From Muscardinus avellanarius (lineage: Eukaryota > Chordata > Mammalia > Rodentia > Gliridae): a DNA stretch of 64,000 bases. Position numbers and translations under genes: made by a program. Positions 47,501-55,424 of the stretch are shown here, one piece after another (the first letter of the stretch is position 1; each line of letters begins with the position of its first letter). The DNA lies in assembly GCA_963383645.1 (NCBI GenBank), contig OY726563.1, positions 37,827,331-37,891,330 on the forward strand, in the 5' to 3' direction. The notes below the pieces were generated by a model. That model made no database searches. It was given only the letters and a program-made list of their open reading frames with translations, and was not told where the DNA came from.

Positions 47501-50024
47501 TTGCAGGCTTTTTTTTTCATACATTGCATTAATAAGTACACAGCACAAATAACTACTGTACCTCTGTGCCACAAAATGATCACAATGGGGGTTTCTAATA
47601 AAATGGCATTTACAAAAAGGCAGAAAGGAGTGGACCATTATTCCAAGGTACATATAAAACACAAACCAAGAAAAATAATTTAATCCGGTGTGTCAGCTCA
47701 GGCCTTTAATCTAGTACTTTAGAAGACTGAGACAGGAGATTGAGGATTCAAGGACAGCCTCAAAAACTTAGTGAGATCTTGTTTCAAAACTAAAAAAGAA
47801 AAAATGTGCTAAAGGTATAGCTCAAAGGTAGAATGCCTCTGGGTTAAATCCCCAGTACCAAAAATAAACAAAAACTAATTTCTATGAATCAAAAGGAAAT
47901 ATGTAAATATTTGAATTCAATGTGTGATGAATTTAATGTAGAATCTAAAGAACAAAATAATTAACAAAGTAAACATCCTAACTTCAAAAAATTCTCTATA
48001 GTTCTGAACATTTTCAAAAGAGAGTCCTGCTTGTTTCTGAAAACAATGTAGTTAGATCCATAGTAGCAATTGGATAATCACAGGGTCTGAGGTATTACCT
48101 GATTCATATTTATTAAGCATTCAACCTTCATGTAGTCCACGAAAATAATACAACCTGGGTGTGGTGACACATGCCTATAATCCCAGTACTTGGGAGGTTG
48201 AAAGAGAAGAATAGCAGGTTCAGCCTCAGCAACACAGACTCTCAACAACCTACCAAGGCCTTATTTCAAAATAAAAAAAAATCAAGTCGAGCTAGGCTTG
48301 TAACTTGGAGATAGAATGCAGCTTGGTTCAATCACCAGTACACCCCACACACAAAACCAAAACCAAAACCGAAACAATATTATTACAGAGTAAGCAATCT
48401 ATCCTTTAATCTTAACATAGAGCCAATAGTCTATAACTCTTCTTCAAAACATTATCACAATTTGAACCAGCCCACAAAAGCCAGAATCAGCTGTATCATC
48501 ATCAGTACTTTATACTGAGCATTTACACTGCTCTCTACAGAGTTAACAATCCTAGAGGCTGGTTCTGCTGTGGGAATTTCTCACATTTTCCAGTTGCTGG
48601 CACTGAATGGCAAGTAAAAATTTACACATAATTGACTCACATATTTCTTCCTATCTACTCATTATAGCCAAATTTGATCCACTCCATTTCCTACCCTTGA
48701 GAAAGGGGGACATATATAAAGAATTAAAAGGATAAGGGAAAAGCGAAAGAGTGGTGGGCATGAGAAAGGGAGTCACCAAAATCCGACAGGGAGTCTCTGA
48801 AAGTAGTTTGTACCAGTTGTATCACTGGGAAAATCCCCAAAGTAATGCTTTTCTGAAATTAACAGTGTACATCCACTCCATGTACACGGTAACTCTGACC
48901 CATTTATAAAAGAACAACAGCTAGGCCCCCAAAAATATTTAATGAAAAAGATGTTCTCACCAGCCAGTCACTCCACCCATTACAATCTGGGTAGCTACTG
49001 AGTATTTTTCTACCATAGGTCCCGAACGGTGGCCAAACACTCGATTCCACCAGTGGTGTCTCCTTGCATACTCAGTTAGATCCAACACTTCGTAAGATTC
49101 ATCATCGCTTTCATATTCTTCAAAACACAAAATGGGGAAAAGAGAGCCAATTGAAAGTCAGAAATGTTCTGTACATTTTAAAAAGATGTTACAACTCACA
49201 ATTACTTTTGGCCTACAGGTGAAAATGTCCAGGTGGAAACTAATAAGTTTGTTCAATTAAATATGACACTAGCTAGGGATAGTAATGCAAGGCCTTTAAT
49301 CCCAGCTACTTCTTAAGTGCCTGAGGCATGAGGATAGCAAGTACAAGGCCAGCCCGGGCAACTTAGTGAGACCTTATCTCAAACAAACAAACAAAAAAAA
49401 AGTAAAAAGTAAAAGGTAAAAGGGTTGGGGATGTAGCTCAGTGGTAAAGGGTCCTGCGTTCAATCCCCAGTTTAGGGTGGTGGTGAAGAGATCCTGGAAC
49501 TAGGGCCTGATGTTTTTTTTTTAAAGGCCTGACAGTAATTCCCCCAGTTCCTTTCCAATAGCCCTGGGCTGCCTGGGGACACAGAGACAAGGCCAGTTCT
49601 GAGTTAAAACAGCAGTGAGGGGTCATCCTGCAAATCTCAAGAGTAGGGTCTGGGTCTGAATAGGCCCGTTTTCGACAGTGGAAACAGCTGGATCTGCTCT
49701 AAAGAACAGGTCAGGAGCCCAGAGAAAGGAAATCACTTCACAGCGGGGCTCAAAAAACATGTTTGAAGATGGAGATGAAGGGCTAGAGGTGAAGGCAGGG
49801 TCGGGCCGTGTTGGGGGCGGGGATCGCTCTGAGTACCGCAGAGGACAGAGAGAAGTTGAGGGGGGGGGGGTGTTCAAAGGGGCTGCCTCAAACCAGAGCC
49901 CCTGGAACAGAGGAAGGGAAAGAGCCGTGGGCACAAGGTCGAGAGCTGTGAGTCGCGTCCCAGAAACTACTACTACTTCGGGCCCTGGCCGCTCACCTTG
50001 GGGAGGGGGGTTCCGGGACGCCAT
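31376..50024 (-). CDS. FUNDC1: FUNDC1, mitophagy receptor of the outer mitochondrial membrane (complete, 5 coding exons)
   Basis: Joining minus-strand exons 49997-50024, 48961-49117, 43905-43980, 35636-35764 and 31376-31453 gives 468 nt, a 155-aa protein plus stop, the length I recall for human FUNDC1. All four introns have GT/AG ends and the phases agree. The N-terminus is cytosolic and acidic, with the LC3-interacting motif Y18-E-V-L21. Family knowledge: S13 (CK2), S17 (ULK1) and Y18 (Src) tune LC3 binding and K119 is the MARCH5 ubiquitination site; all four residues are present. Hydrophobic segments lie near residues 48-68, 72-92 and 134-153, separated by a basic linker at about 100-119 rich in K and R. 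The protein sits in the outer mitochondrial membrane and recruits LC3 under hypoxia. No frameshift or missing residue is seen. Introns rule out a processed pseudogene. Confidence 0.97.
31485..32045 (+). mobile_element. Old L1 3' end with SINE insertion (FUNDC1 intron 4)
   Basis: GGTGAACCTTGAAAACATTA ... TGATTCTACTTATGAACAG ... CTGAATTGTACATTTGAAAG, then after a SINE (31773-31970) GTAAATTTTATGTTACATAT. It begins only about 30 bp from exon 5's acceptor side. Confidence 0.7.
31773..31972 (+). mobile_element. B1-ID SINE in old L1 (intron 4)
   Basis: TATCTGGGCATGGTAGCACA to GTTCAATCCGCAGTATT. Confidence 0.75.
32202..32420 (-). mobile_element. B1-ID SINE with target duplication (intron 4)
   Basis: Antisense dimer between AAACTGAGGGAGTTT at 32187-32201 and 32421-32435. 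Confidence 0.9.
32577..32780 (-). mobile_element. B1-ID SINE, old (intron 4)
   Basis: GTGGTACTGGGGACTGAAGC ... CACTGTGCCTGGCTT. Confidence 0.75.
32885..33300 (+). mobile_element. B1-ID SINE with nested hairpin-subtype SINE (intron 4)
   Basis: Outer SINE 32885-33024 and 33240-33298; inner 33026-33226 has the AAGCCAGC / GCTGGCTT hairpin. A GAAGAGGAAGAAG purine tract follows at 33298-33362. Confidence 0.8.
33415..33615 (+). mobile_element. B1-ID SINE (intron 4)
   Basis: ACTAGGCATGGTGGCACACA to CAATCTCCAGTACCCC. Confidence 0.8.
33940..34065 (+). mobile_element. Old L1 3' end (intron 4)
   Basis: TGTGAAGGGTGTTTGCATAT, then CTTTCAACTTTTAAATTGAT and TTTTCAAAATAAAAAGTTG resemble L1M 3' termini. Confidence 0.5.
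34360..34790 (-). mobile_element. Nested SINEs (intron 4)
   Basis: An (ATTT)n run (34362-34384) and the start of an antisense hairpin-subtype SINE (34385-34450), interrupted by a full antisense dimer (34455-34668), then the rest of the first (34678-34790, with CTTAAGCCAGCTGGCTGGCT). Confidence 0.85.
34880..34992 (+). repeat. (TC)n with (CCCT)n core
   Basis: About 110 bp of almost pure pyrimidine in FUNDC1 intron 4: TC repeats around a run of CCCT units at 34940-34965. It adjoins the antisense SINE at 34993-35190. Confidence 0.95.
34993..35190 (-). mobile_element. B1-ID SINE (intron 4)
   Basis: Antisense dimer, GAGTACTTACTGGGAATGGA to CCATCACGTCCAGCT. Confidence 0.8.
35227..35605 (+). mobile_element. 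B1-ID SINE split by L1 3' end (intron 4)
   Basis: B1 half 35227-35362, ID half 35548-35605, with the L1 3' fragment between. Confidence 0.8.
35363..35547 (+). mobile_element. L1 3' end inserted inside a SINE
   Basis: CAAAGTCAATCACTAATCCA, purine tract, CAATGCACCAATAAAAAATA. The SINE's B1 part (35227-35362) lies before it and its ID tail (35548-35605) after it. The exon 4 donor of FUNDC1 is 25-30 bp further on. Confidence 0.8.
35636..35764 (-). CDS. FUNDC1: FUNDC1 coding exon 4
   Basis: 129 nt (43 codons, phase 0) encode residues 88-130, from [14 protein letters not shown] to [10 protein letters not shown], the basic linker between TM2 and TM3 with K119. The acceptor is ttttgcag and the donor gtaaga. 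The donor is only about 25 bp from the tail of a SINE that itself holds an L1 3' fragment. Confidence 0.97.
36255..36489 (+). mobile_element. B1-ID SINE, hairpin subtype, with target duplication (intron 3)
   Basis: ATATTTTCTGTTAA at 36241-36254 and 36490-36503. Centre AAGCCAGC TGT GCTGGCTT. Confidence 0.9.
36528..36720 (+). mobile_element. B1-ID SINE (intron 3)
   Basis: AGCCAAGTGTGGCGGCGCTC to CACCCCCAGTACCAC, with a shortened centre. Confidence 0.8.
37017..37108 (-). mobile_element. ID-like monomer (intron 3)
   Basis: GGTTCTAGGAATTAAATGTA ... GTTACATCCCTAGCCCTC. Confidence 0.7.
38139..39057 (+). pseudogene. L1 ORF1 (RNA-binding coiled-coil protein), one frameshift
   Basis: Starts [13 protein letters not shown] coiled-coil region follows (from about IKDAI through [20 protein letters not shown]), then an RRM-like central domain and a C-terminal domain with [16 protein letters not shown]. 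Reading frame switches near 38308-38325: GATGCAATTAATGG has one base more than the other copy's GATGCAATCATTG, a one-base insertion. Beyond that the frame is open to a TAA at 39055-39057. ORF1p normally trimerises on L1 RNA and acts as a chaperone during retrotransposition; this copy could not make the full protein. Confidence 0.85.
39068..39958 (-). mobile_element. Inverted L1 ORF2-derived module inside copy B
   Basis: Read on the minus strand this resembles the post-RT part of L1 ORF2, the same part seen in sense at about 13.45-14.0 kb in the L1 of this window. It is non-coding. It sits between ORF1 and the 3'UTR and matches the equivalent module of copy A at 16.8-17.65 kb along its length. 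Confidence 0.8.
40165..40258 (+). mobile_element. ID half of the SINE split by chimeric copy B
   Basis: CAAAATAAAGAATTAAAAAA, then GGGCTGGGGATGTCACTCAG ... CCCTAGTACC. The B1 remnant is at about 37301-37363. Confidence 0.75.
40378..40465 (+). mobile_element. ID-like monomer (intron 3)
   Basis: GGGCTGAAGAGAATAACTGA ... AGGGTTTGATCCTCAGCCC. Confidence 0.7.
40676..40830 (+). mobile_element. B1-ID SINE, old (intron 3)
   Basis: CACATAATCCGAGCTACTCA to GTTCAATCACCAGCACTGC. Confidence 0.65.
41301..41524 (+). mobile_element. B1-ID SINE with (CA)n tail (intron 3)
   Basis: CTAGGTATAGTGGTGCATGC ... CCCAGCATC, then a CA repeat at 41479-41524. Confidence 0.8.
41750..41920 (-). mobile_element. B1-ID SINE, old (intron 3)
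   Basis: AATACTGGGGACTGAACCCA ... GTAGCTAGAATTATAGGCA. Confidence 0.7.
42045..42445 (+). mobile_element. B1-ID SINE with nested hairpin-type SINE (intron 3)
   Basis: Outer halves 42045-42170 and 42376-42440; inner 42171-42340 has a degenerate palindrome (AAGCTAGC ... TGGCTT). Confidence 0.75.
42446..43172. other. Intron 3 sequence free of recognised repeats
   Basis: Lies between SINEs and the 138-bp duplication. Unremarkable base content. Confidence 0.5.
43173..43448. repeat. Perfect 138-bp tandem duplication (intron 3)
   Basis: Units 43173-43310 and 43311-43448, starting CAAAGCATTTTCAGACC and ending CTTTAATTAA, appear identical. The unit is not a known repeat to me. Confidence 0.95.
43905..43980 (-). 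CDS. FUNDC1: FUNDC1 coding exon 3
   Basis: 76 nt finish W62 and encode residues 63-87 ([12 protein letters not shown]..., ending GGGFLLLQ), covering the end of TM1 and most of TM2. The acceptor is ttaaag and the donor gtatgt. A perfect 138-bp tandem duplication lies about 460 bp away in intron 3. Confidence 0.96.
44175..44392 (+). mobile_element. B1-ID SINE, hairpin subtype (intron 2)
   Basis: GCCGGGCGTGGTGGCACACG; hairpin arms with an 8-base loop (CGCATGT region). AAAATGTC on both sides. Confidence 0.85.
44396..44770 (+). mobile_element. Two B1-ID SINEs (intron 2)
   Basis: Dimers at about 44396-44580 (AAAT-rich tail) and 44592-44770. Confidence 0.75.
45138..45358 (-). mobile_element. B1-ID SINE (intron 2)
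   Basis: TTTTGCAGTATTGAGGATAG ... GTTACCACGCCTGGC. Confidence 0.85.
45425..45586 (-). mobile_element. B1-ID SINE, old (intron 2)
   Basis: GGGGGGACTCTGGAGATTGA ... ATCACCACACCTAGCTC. Confidence 0.65.
45690..46365 (+). mobile_element. MLT1-type LTR with SINE insertion (FUNDC1 intron 2)
   Basis: TTTGGTATCCCCCCAAAAAA, then after a SINE (45776-45985) GATGAGGTCACATTAG, CCAGCCCTGCTGACACCTTG and GAGAATAAATTTCTATTG, the sense MLT1 pattern including its AATAAA. Confidence 0.75.
45776..45985 (+). mobile_element. B1-ID SINE inside MLT1 LTR (intron 2)
   Basis: AGCCGGGTTTGGTGGCGCAC, intermediate ID half GGTCTGGGAGTATAGCCCAG. TATGATTTTA flanks both sides (45767-45776, about 45986-45995). Confidence 0.85.
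46366..47689. other. Intron 2 sequence free of recognised repeats
   Basis: About 1.3 kb without SINE or L1, unusual for this window. Short open frames on both strands show no family resemblance. Confidence 0.45.
47690..47865 (+). mobile_element. B1-ID SINE, old (intron 2)
   Basis: GGTGTGTCAGCTCAGGCCTT to TAAATCCCCAGTACC. Confidence 0.7.
48150..48345 (+). mobile_element. B1-ID SINE, old (intron 2)
   Basis: CTGGGTGTGGTGACACATGC to CAATCACCAGTACACC. Confidence 0.7.
48961..49117 (-). CDS. FUNDC1: FUNDC1 coding exon 2 (LIR and first membrane segment)
   Basis: 157 nt encode residues 10-61 plus two bases of W62. It carries the acidic LIR region [12 protein letters not shown] and the start of TM1 ([12 protein letters not shown]). 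The acceptor is ttttgaag and the donor gtgaga. Differences from the human protein as I remember it (E10, E16, H31, R40) leave the LIR core intact. Confidence 0.96.
49268..49475 (+). mobile_element. B1-ID SINE, old (intron 1)
   Basis: AGCTAGGGATAGTAATGCAA ... GGGTTGGGGATGTAGCTCAG ... CAATCCCCAGTTTAGG. Confidence 0.75.
49997..50024 (-). CDS. FUNDC1: FUNDC1 coding exon 1
   Basis: The ATG at 50024 opens MASRNPPPQ and the exon ends CAAG before a gtgagc donor (phase 1). The start is fixed by family similarity: the human protein, from memory, begins MATRNPPPQ. Intron 1 is short (49118-49996) and includes a SINE at 49270-49470. Confidence 0.95.
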
Positions 50025-50204
50025 GATACCGCCGGCGGCCAGTTCTGGGGTGGTCCCCGCCCGCCCTCCTCTCCCCTGCACTTTATAGGCCGCTCTAGGC
50101 CGAGGCAGAAGTCTATGGTCTCTTCTTTTTCCTCCTCCTCCACCTCCTTCTCTTCAGCTGGGCGCCTCGTCCTGTCCCCGCCCACTCTTCCCGGGCAGAG
50201 GCTT

Positions 50205-50216
50205 CTGCGCAGGCGC
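50205..50216. promoter_or_regulatory. NRF1-binding site candidate
   Basis: TGCGCAGGCGCA matches the palindromic NRF1 consensus (YGCGCAYGCGCR) except at one central position, about 180-190 bp upstream of the FUNDC1 ATG. NRF1 with PGC-1alpha is reported to drive Fundc1 transcription, so the position makes biological sense. Confidence 0.7.
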
Positions 50217-50264
50217 AGGGCTTGGGGTGGGGGAAGGGACAATCAGATCGCAGGCCCGCGAGAG

Positions 50265-50280
50265 CTATGGGGGTTGTAGT
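50265..50280 (-). promoter_or_regulatory. ZNF143/SBS-like motif candidate
   Basis: Minus-strand ACTACAACCCCCATAG resembles the ACTACAAYTCCCA core common in CpG promoters. The pyrimidine run differs from the consensus by one to two bases, so this is a candidate only. Confidence 0.5.
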
Positions 50281-50290
50281 CCGTTGCCTA

Positions 50291-51310
50291 CTGCTGATGT
50301 GGCCAGGGGGCTCCCAATCCCCAATAGAATTTCCATAAGCATAATATCATTACTTTGTTTAGAAGAAGCACGGGGCTGGAGGAACAGCACATGGTGGGAA
50401 AACTAGTTTAGGATTGCTAAATACTCTCCTTGACCAAGCTTTAATTAGAAGGCTCCTCTAAAGTTCTTTTTGACAGGGCCGCCTCCTTGCCTCCTTAGGC
50501 TCTGTTTCTTGCCTGCCTAGTCTAATTGTATGTAGCCAGAATCCTGCTAAATCAGTTTCTTCAGAACCCCACCACCACCAAGTCTAATCATCCTCAGTAT
50601 TCCGTTCAAATTCCCCATCCCTCGCCCTTGATATCCAATCATCCAGACCTTCCTTCTCCAACAATTCTACAAGGATCCTGTTAAATTGGCATAGCAAGAC
50701 TCCCTCTACCCTTGATCTCCTCTTAGTAATATTCTACCCACTGACCCTCCCGCTCTGATCTTTGGCTTTAAACCCCCAGCTGTCTTTGCTATATTTGAAG
50801 TTGAGCTGGATTCCTCCTCATCCCATTACAGTAGATTTGGTACCTATTCCAAGAGTCCTGAATGAAGTCTTCCCTACCATTTTAACAAGTGTCAGAAGAA
50901 TTTTTAAATGGTGTTTTGAATACTGTGTCAGAATCCAAGCACTTGAAGAAAAGGCTTTAAAAAAAAAGACTTAAGATAAACCCTGTTTCACATCACACTT
51001 AAGAGGCAAGTGATAAACAAGGAACAAGCATTTTTCTAATGCCCTCCTGCTGGGTATTGGAACCTTTTTTTTAACCTGTTCTCTCTCTACACATTTCCTA
51101 CCAGGAACCCAAGAGAGGCAGAGGAATTCTAGGATCTGACCTGATGGGAGTGACTCAAGGGGACACAATTTTTTAGCATCATTCTTTTCATTTAAATCTC
51201 ACAAAAGAATGAGGTCAAAGTTTTTTACCCAGAAGTTCCATGGAATTCTGAAGAATGTAAAACCATGTTGGTCACCAAAGAGCTAATTCAAGTTCACATA
51301 AACCAGCCCC
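50291..51310. other. Repeat-free sequence upstream of the FUNDC1 promoter
   Basis: About 1 kb between the CpG island and solo LTR 1 with no recognised repeat. A 70-codon plus-strand frame at 50762-50974 has no family signal. Could hold upstream regulatory DNA. Confidence 0.45.
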
Positions 51311-51315
51311 AAACT

Positions 51316-51982
51316 TGTGCCAGTATTGGAATGGCCTAGGAAATTTTGAGAAAGCTATGATTATTAATATATTTCAAAAATTGGATGAGGGGCAAATCTG
51401 TGCAAGGACTTGGTTTCTGCCTAAAAGCAGGCAATTAACAAGTCAGTAGGAAAGAACTAGGCCTTTCTCTATCTAAAGACAGATCTTAGGAGAGAAGAAC
51501 TAGGCCCTTATCTAAAGACAGATCTAAATGATAATCTAGGGAGGATGGAGCAGGGTTTGACCTTGCCCTTCATGAAAGACACCCTGCCACACCTTGCTGG
51601 GGGAGGTACCTTACAGGGTAAGGGGAGGTACCTTACAGGGACCTTCACTACGTCAGAGTCACGCAAACAAGATGGAGGTCATGGGTATAAAAATTCCAGT
51701 CCACATGTAAGCCCTTTGGTGTATTCGAGTCACCCCCTCCATGCCATTTTGGCATGGGGCTGTATTTCTATTTTCTGTATTTCTTTTAATAAACTTCTTT
51801 AAATCTTCAGCAATTGTCCAAGCTATGCATATTTATTCTTAGCTTAGGACAAGAATCCACGGTTTTTCTTCTGTTTGGAGTTGTTTTGGGTTTTGTTATG
51901 GTTTGAGGGAAATTGTGTCCGGGACACGAACAGGAGTCCCCGGGACCAGTTTCCCACAACCATACTCTCCCAATCCGTAACA
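51316..51982 (+). mobile_element. Solo LTR 1 with 5-bp target duplication
   Basis: Begins TGTGCCAGTATTGG and ends ATCCGTAACA, flanked by AAACT on both sides (51311-51315, 51983-51987). It has a TATA element (GGGTATAAAAA near 51683), an AATAAA near 51788 and a duplicated about 20-bp unit with GGTACCTTACAGGG at 51602-51645. It aligns along its length to the LTR at 52729. A 5-bp duplication fits class II/III endogenous retroviruses; I cannot name the family. No viral genes remain. Confidence 0.85.
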
Positions 51983-51989
51983 AAACTTA

Positions 51990-52720
51990 TTTGCAGTACT
52001 GGGGATTGAAACCAGGGCTTCTGGCATATTAGGTAAGTGCTCTACCAATAAGCTACATCCTTTTAAAAATTTTATTTTGAAAGCCAGGCGTGGTGGCACA
52101 CGCTTGTAATCCCCGCGCTTGGGAGGCTGAGACAGGAGGATTGCACGGGTTTGAAGCCAGCCTCAGCTACTTAGTGAGGCTTTCAGCAACTTAGTGAGAT
52201 CCTGTTTCTAAATAAACTATGAAACAGGTCTGGGAGTATAGCCTGGAGGTAGAAAGCCTCTGGGTTCCACCCCCAGTACCACCAAACAATAAAAATAAAA
52301 AATAAATAAAAATTTTATTTTGAGACAAGTCTTGCAAAGTTGACCAAGCTGACCTAGAACTTGTACGCATGAGCCACAACACTCAGCTCATTCAGGATTT
52401 TTTAATCAGGCCCTGACATGGTGGTGCATGCCTGCAATCTCAGTACTTGAGAGGCTGAGATAGGATCACAATTTTGGGGCCAGCCTCAGCAATTTAGTAA
52501 GCCCTTGTTTCAGAATAAAAATATATTTTATTTGGAAACAGGGGCTCAGTAAGTTGCAGAGAGCCTCATTAAGTAGTTGAGGTTGGCTTTGAACCTGTGT
52601 GATCCTCCTGTCTCAGCCTCCGAAGCACGGGGATTACAAGTGTGCACCATCATACCCGGCTATACAGTTAAGAATTTTTTAATCAATTAGATAGCCATTG
52701 AAATACATATGATCTGGGGT
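51990..52720. mobile_element. SINEs filling the gap between the two LTRs
   Basis: An antisense SINE (51993-52080 and 52305-52390) split by a plus-strand SINE (52083-52290), another plus-strand SINE start (52405-52520), then an antisense B1 half (52520-52668). No retroviral internal sequence is visible. Confidence 0.75.
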
Positions 52721-52728
52721 AAACCTGG

Positions 52729-53406
52729 CTGTACCAGTATTGGGAATGGCCTAGGAAAATTTGAAAAAGCTATGATTATTAATATATTTCAAAAATTGGG
52801 TGAGGGGCAAATCTGTGCAAGGACTTGGTTTCTGCCTCAAAGCAGACAACTATTCCAATGTAAAGTAACATAGCTAAAGGTGATTAACAACTCAATAGGA
52901 GAGAACTAGGCCTTTCTCTATCTAATGACAGATCTACATGATTAGATAAGCTAGCTAAGATGGTAGGAGGGGTCAACCTTCATGAAAGGAGACACCTTGC
53001 CACACCTTGCTGGGGGAGGTACCTTATAGGGTTGAGGAGAGGCACCTTACAGGGATGTTCACTATGTCAGAATTATGTAAACAAGATGGAGGTCATGGGT
53101 ATAAAAAGGTCGAGTCCACATGTGATCCCTTTGGTGTATTCATTCGAGTCACCCCTCCATGCCACTCGGGTATGGGGCTGTATTTCTATTTTCTGTATTT
53201 CTATCTTTCTAATAAACTTCTTTAAATCTTCAGCAACTGTCCAAGATATGCATATTTATTTTTAGCTTAGGACAAGAATCCGCAGTTTTTTTCTGGTTTT
53301 GGTCGTTTTAGGTTTTGTTGTGGTTTGAGGGAAATTGTGTCCGGGACCCTAACAGGGGTCCCTGGGAACTGTTTCCCCACAACCATACTCTCCCCAATCC
53401 ATAACA
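52729..53406 (+). mobile_element. Solo LTR 2, same family, different target duplication
   Basis: Begins TGTACCAGTATTGGG and ends ATCCATAACA, flanked by CTGGC (52724-52728, 53407-53411). Same TATA, AATAAA and 3' text as LTR 1. It has an extra about 30-bp segment near 52852-52885. Different duplications show two separate insertions, not a provirus pair. Confidence 0.85.
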
Positions 53407-53411
53407 CTGGC

Positions 53412-53530
53412 CATTTATTTATTTATTTATTTATTTATTTATTATTTTCTTTTAGCAGTGCTAGGGGATTGAGCTCAAGGCCTCATGCGAGCTTGGCAAA
53501 CACTACTACTAAGCCACCCCAGCCCCCAAA
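53412..53530 (-). mobile_element. (ATTT)n and ID-like monomer
   Basis: TTTA repeats at 53412-53445, then AGCAGTGCTAGGGGATTGAG ... CTAAGCCACCCCAGCCCC. Confidence 0.7.
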
Positions 53531-54207
53531 TCCTGGACCTTTACATGTAATGTTAATTCTCCAAAGTTCACCAGCCTGTGACCCCCAAAATGTACTTCTA
53601 AGACTGGTTGGAGATCAATCCAAACTGAGTAACTGCAAAAGTGAAAGGAGTTTTTCTGGGGTCTTAGGAAGTGTAATGTGGTAGACAATGGTTCAGATAG
53701 CTCTGAATCAACGTTCCAAGGAAGGCAGAAAAAGTGGGAGCTTGTGTGGGCAGTTGAGTGTTGGGAAGAATCAAGGGCTACATGACCAAATAAAAATTAA
53801 AAATAAAAGAATGTACAGATATAATGGAAATAGCTATAAGAGACTGAAATACTCTTGATGCATCCTGAACCTCTGGGCACAATGTCTAGTTGTTCTGACT
53901 ATTCCAGATGCAAGAGGTACAAGGAAAGAAGTGACTAAATTTCTCTGTTCCAGGCAGCAGCTGGAGCTGTGCCTAAGTCCTGCTTCTTAATGGCCTCCTG
54001 ACTCCATTTTGAAAAGCTCTTTCAATGTTGCTTTCATCATAATTTTGTTACTTTCATGATGTTCATTTAAAAGTCAAGACAGTTATTTTGTGTAAGACTC
54101 CACTTTTCAAAAACCAAATGACTTTAAGAGGCTATAACTTTGATCTCTCACATATTTTTCCAATAATTACAGGCTTGAGTTCATACTCTTTCTTGTCCAT
54201 TGCTGGC
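53531..54207. other. Unassigned intergenic sequence
   Basis: No recognised repeat. The end of the stretch leads into the MaLR LTR. Confidence 0.4.
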
Positions 54208-54595
54208 TGCTATGGCTTAGATGAGTAGATGAGTTTTCCCCAAAAGTCCATGTGTTAAAGGTCTGATTCCCAGAGTGGTGTTATTTCAAGGTGGTATAAC
54301 CTCTGAGAAATGGGGCTAAGTGAGAGGTTTGTAAGTCACTGGGGGCACACCTCTGAAGGGGCTCATGGAATATAGGGCCTGTTCTGTCTCTCTGTGTTCC
54401 TTGCTTGTGATGTGAGCAGTTTCTCTGACATGTGCTTGCTGACATTGTTATCCTCATCAGAGGCCCAAAGCATAGGACTGTCAATCTTGAACTGGAACCT
54501 TCACAACCACAAATTAAAGAAATCTTTTCTCTTTACAAGTAAGTGCCTCAAGTGTTTCAGTCAGTCTAGTGATGGAAACCTAGCTGATACACTGG
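54208..54595 (+). mobile_element. MaLR-type LTR (MST/MLT1-like), sense
   Basis: GCTATGGCTTAGATGA ... AAAAGTCCATGTGTTAAAGG ... TCTTTTCTCTTTACAAGTAA ... GAAACCTAGCTGATACA follows the MaLR LTR layout on the plus strand. Confidence 0.7.
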
Positions 54596-54737
54596 TCCAT
54601 TCCTAACAAGGTACTCACAAATAAAGAAATTGTAAGGAAGAGAAAGGAAAATCACAAACTAGTAGAGGACAATGGAGGGCTAACTGGGTGACTTTATGTT
54701 AACTTTGACATATGCTTATTACAGAAAAAAGCCTTAT

Positions 54738-54880
54738 TTTCATTATTTTGAAACAGGGTCTCACTAAGTTGCATAGGGCCTCACTAAGTAGCTGAGGCTG
54801 ACCATAAAACTGTGATCCTCCTGTCTCAGCCTCCCAAGTACTGGGATTTTAAGTGTGCACCACCACGCCCAGATAAAACT
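54738..54880 (-). mobile_element. B1-like half
   Basis: TTTTGAAACAGGGTCTCACT to CACCACGCCCAGAT. No ID half. Confidence 0.75.
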
Positions 54881-55424
54881 ACTAATTCTAATCTCAAGAC
54901 ATGTGTGAAGAAGGGAATAGAAAGGATGAGACCCAGAGTGTGGGAAGCCATTAAGGCTTTCCCCTAAATTAATGTTTCTGACTCATCTGACTGTCCTTCA
55001 CCCATAGTCAACAATGTTTGGGGTCATAGAAAGTTCAAAGTAAAAGATCTGGGAGAAGATCAGATGGTGATGGCGCAAGGGTACTGATTAACCTATCTAT
55101 AATATGTGTGCTTTGGATTGCTCTTTATTGTATTCTGGTGGTGGTAGCACCACCAGATCTGTAACTGTATAAATACCTCTGGAAAAACAAACCCAGCATC
55201 AGTGCAATAGAGAATACTGAACCAGGTGTAGTCATCAACCAGTAGGAAATATTGACCCAGGAGCAGGGGTCGGCCAGTAGAGATAGTAGGCTGGCTGTCC
55301 CCCCACATTAGAATAAATTAAATATTCTGAGAATCAAATTCTTAGAGTTAAAATTTTCATCCTCACGCCTCTCTTCAGAACCTGTACTTTTGCCTGCTGG
55401 CTCCAGCATCAGAGGGAAGTGCTC

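Larger units (their letters stand above)
49780..50290 (-). promoter_or_regulatory. FUNDC1 CpG-island promoter and 5'UTR
   Basis: A GC- and CpG-rich block around the ATG with no TATA box, typical of a housekeeping promoter. It contains GC boxes (50055-50066 and 50175-50183), an NRF1-like element and a ZNF143-like element. The 5'UTR must lie between 50025 and roughly 50260; the exact start site is not visible. Confidence 0.8.

Noticed and set aside
49678..50088. 136-codon plus-strand frame in the CpG island (and a 152-codon minus frame at 49623-50081)
   Set aside because: GC-rich sequence gives long chance frames. The minus frame reads through the true exon 1 donor; neither matches a known family.
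50762..50974. Gene divergent from FUNDC1
   Set aside because: The 70-codon frame has no recognised family, splice pattern or CpG promoter of its own.
51316..53406. A provirus with two LTRs
   Set aside because: The 750 bp between the LTRs is SINE sequence and each LTR has its own target duplication.
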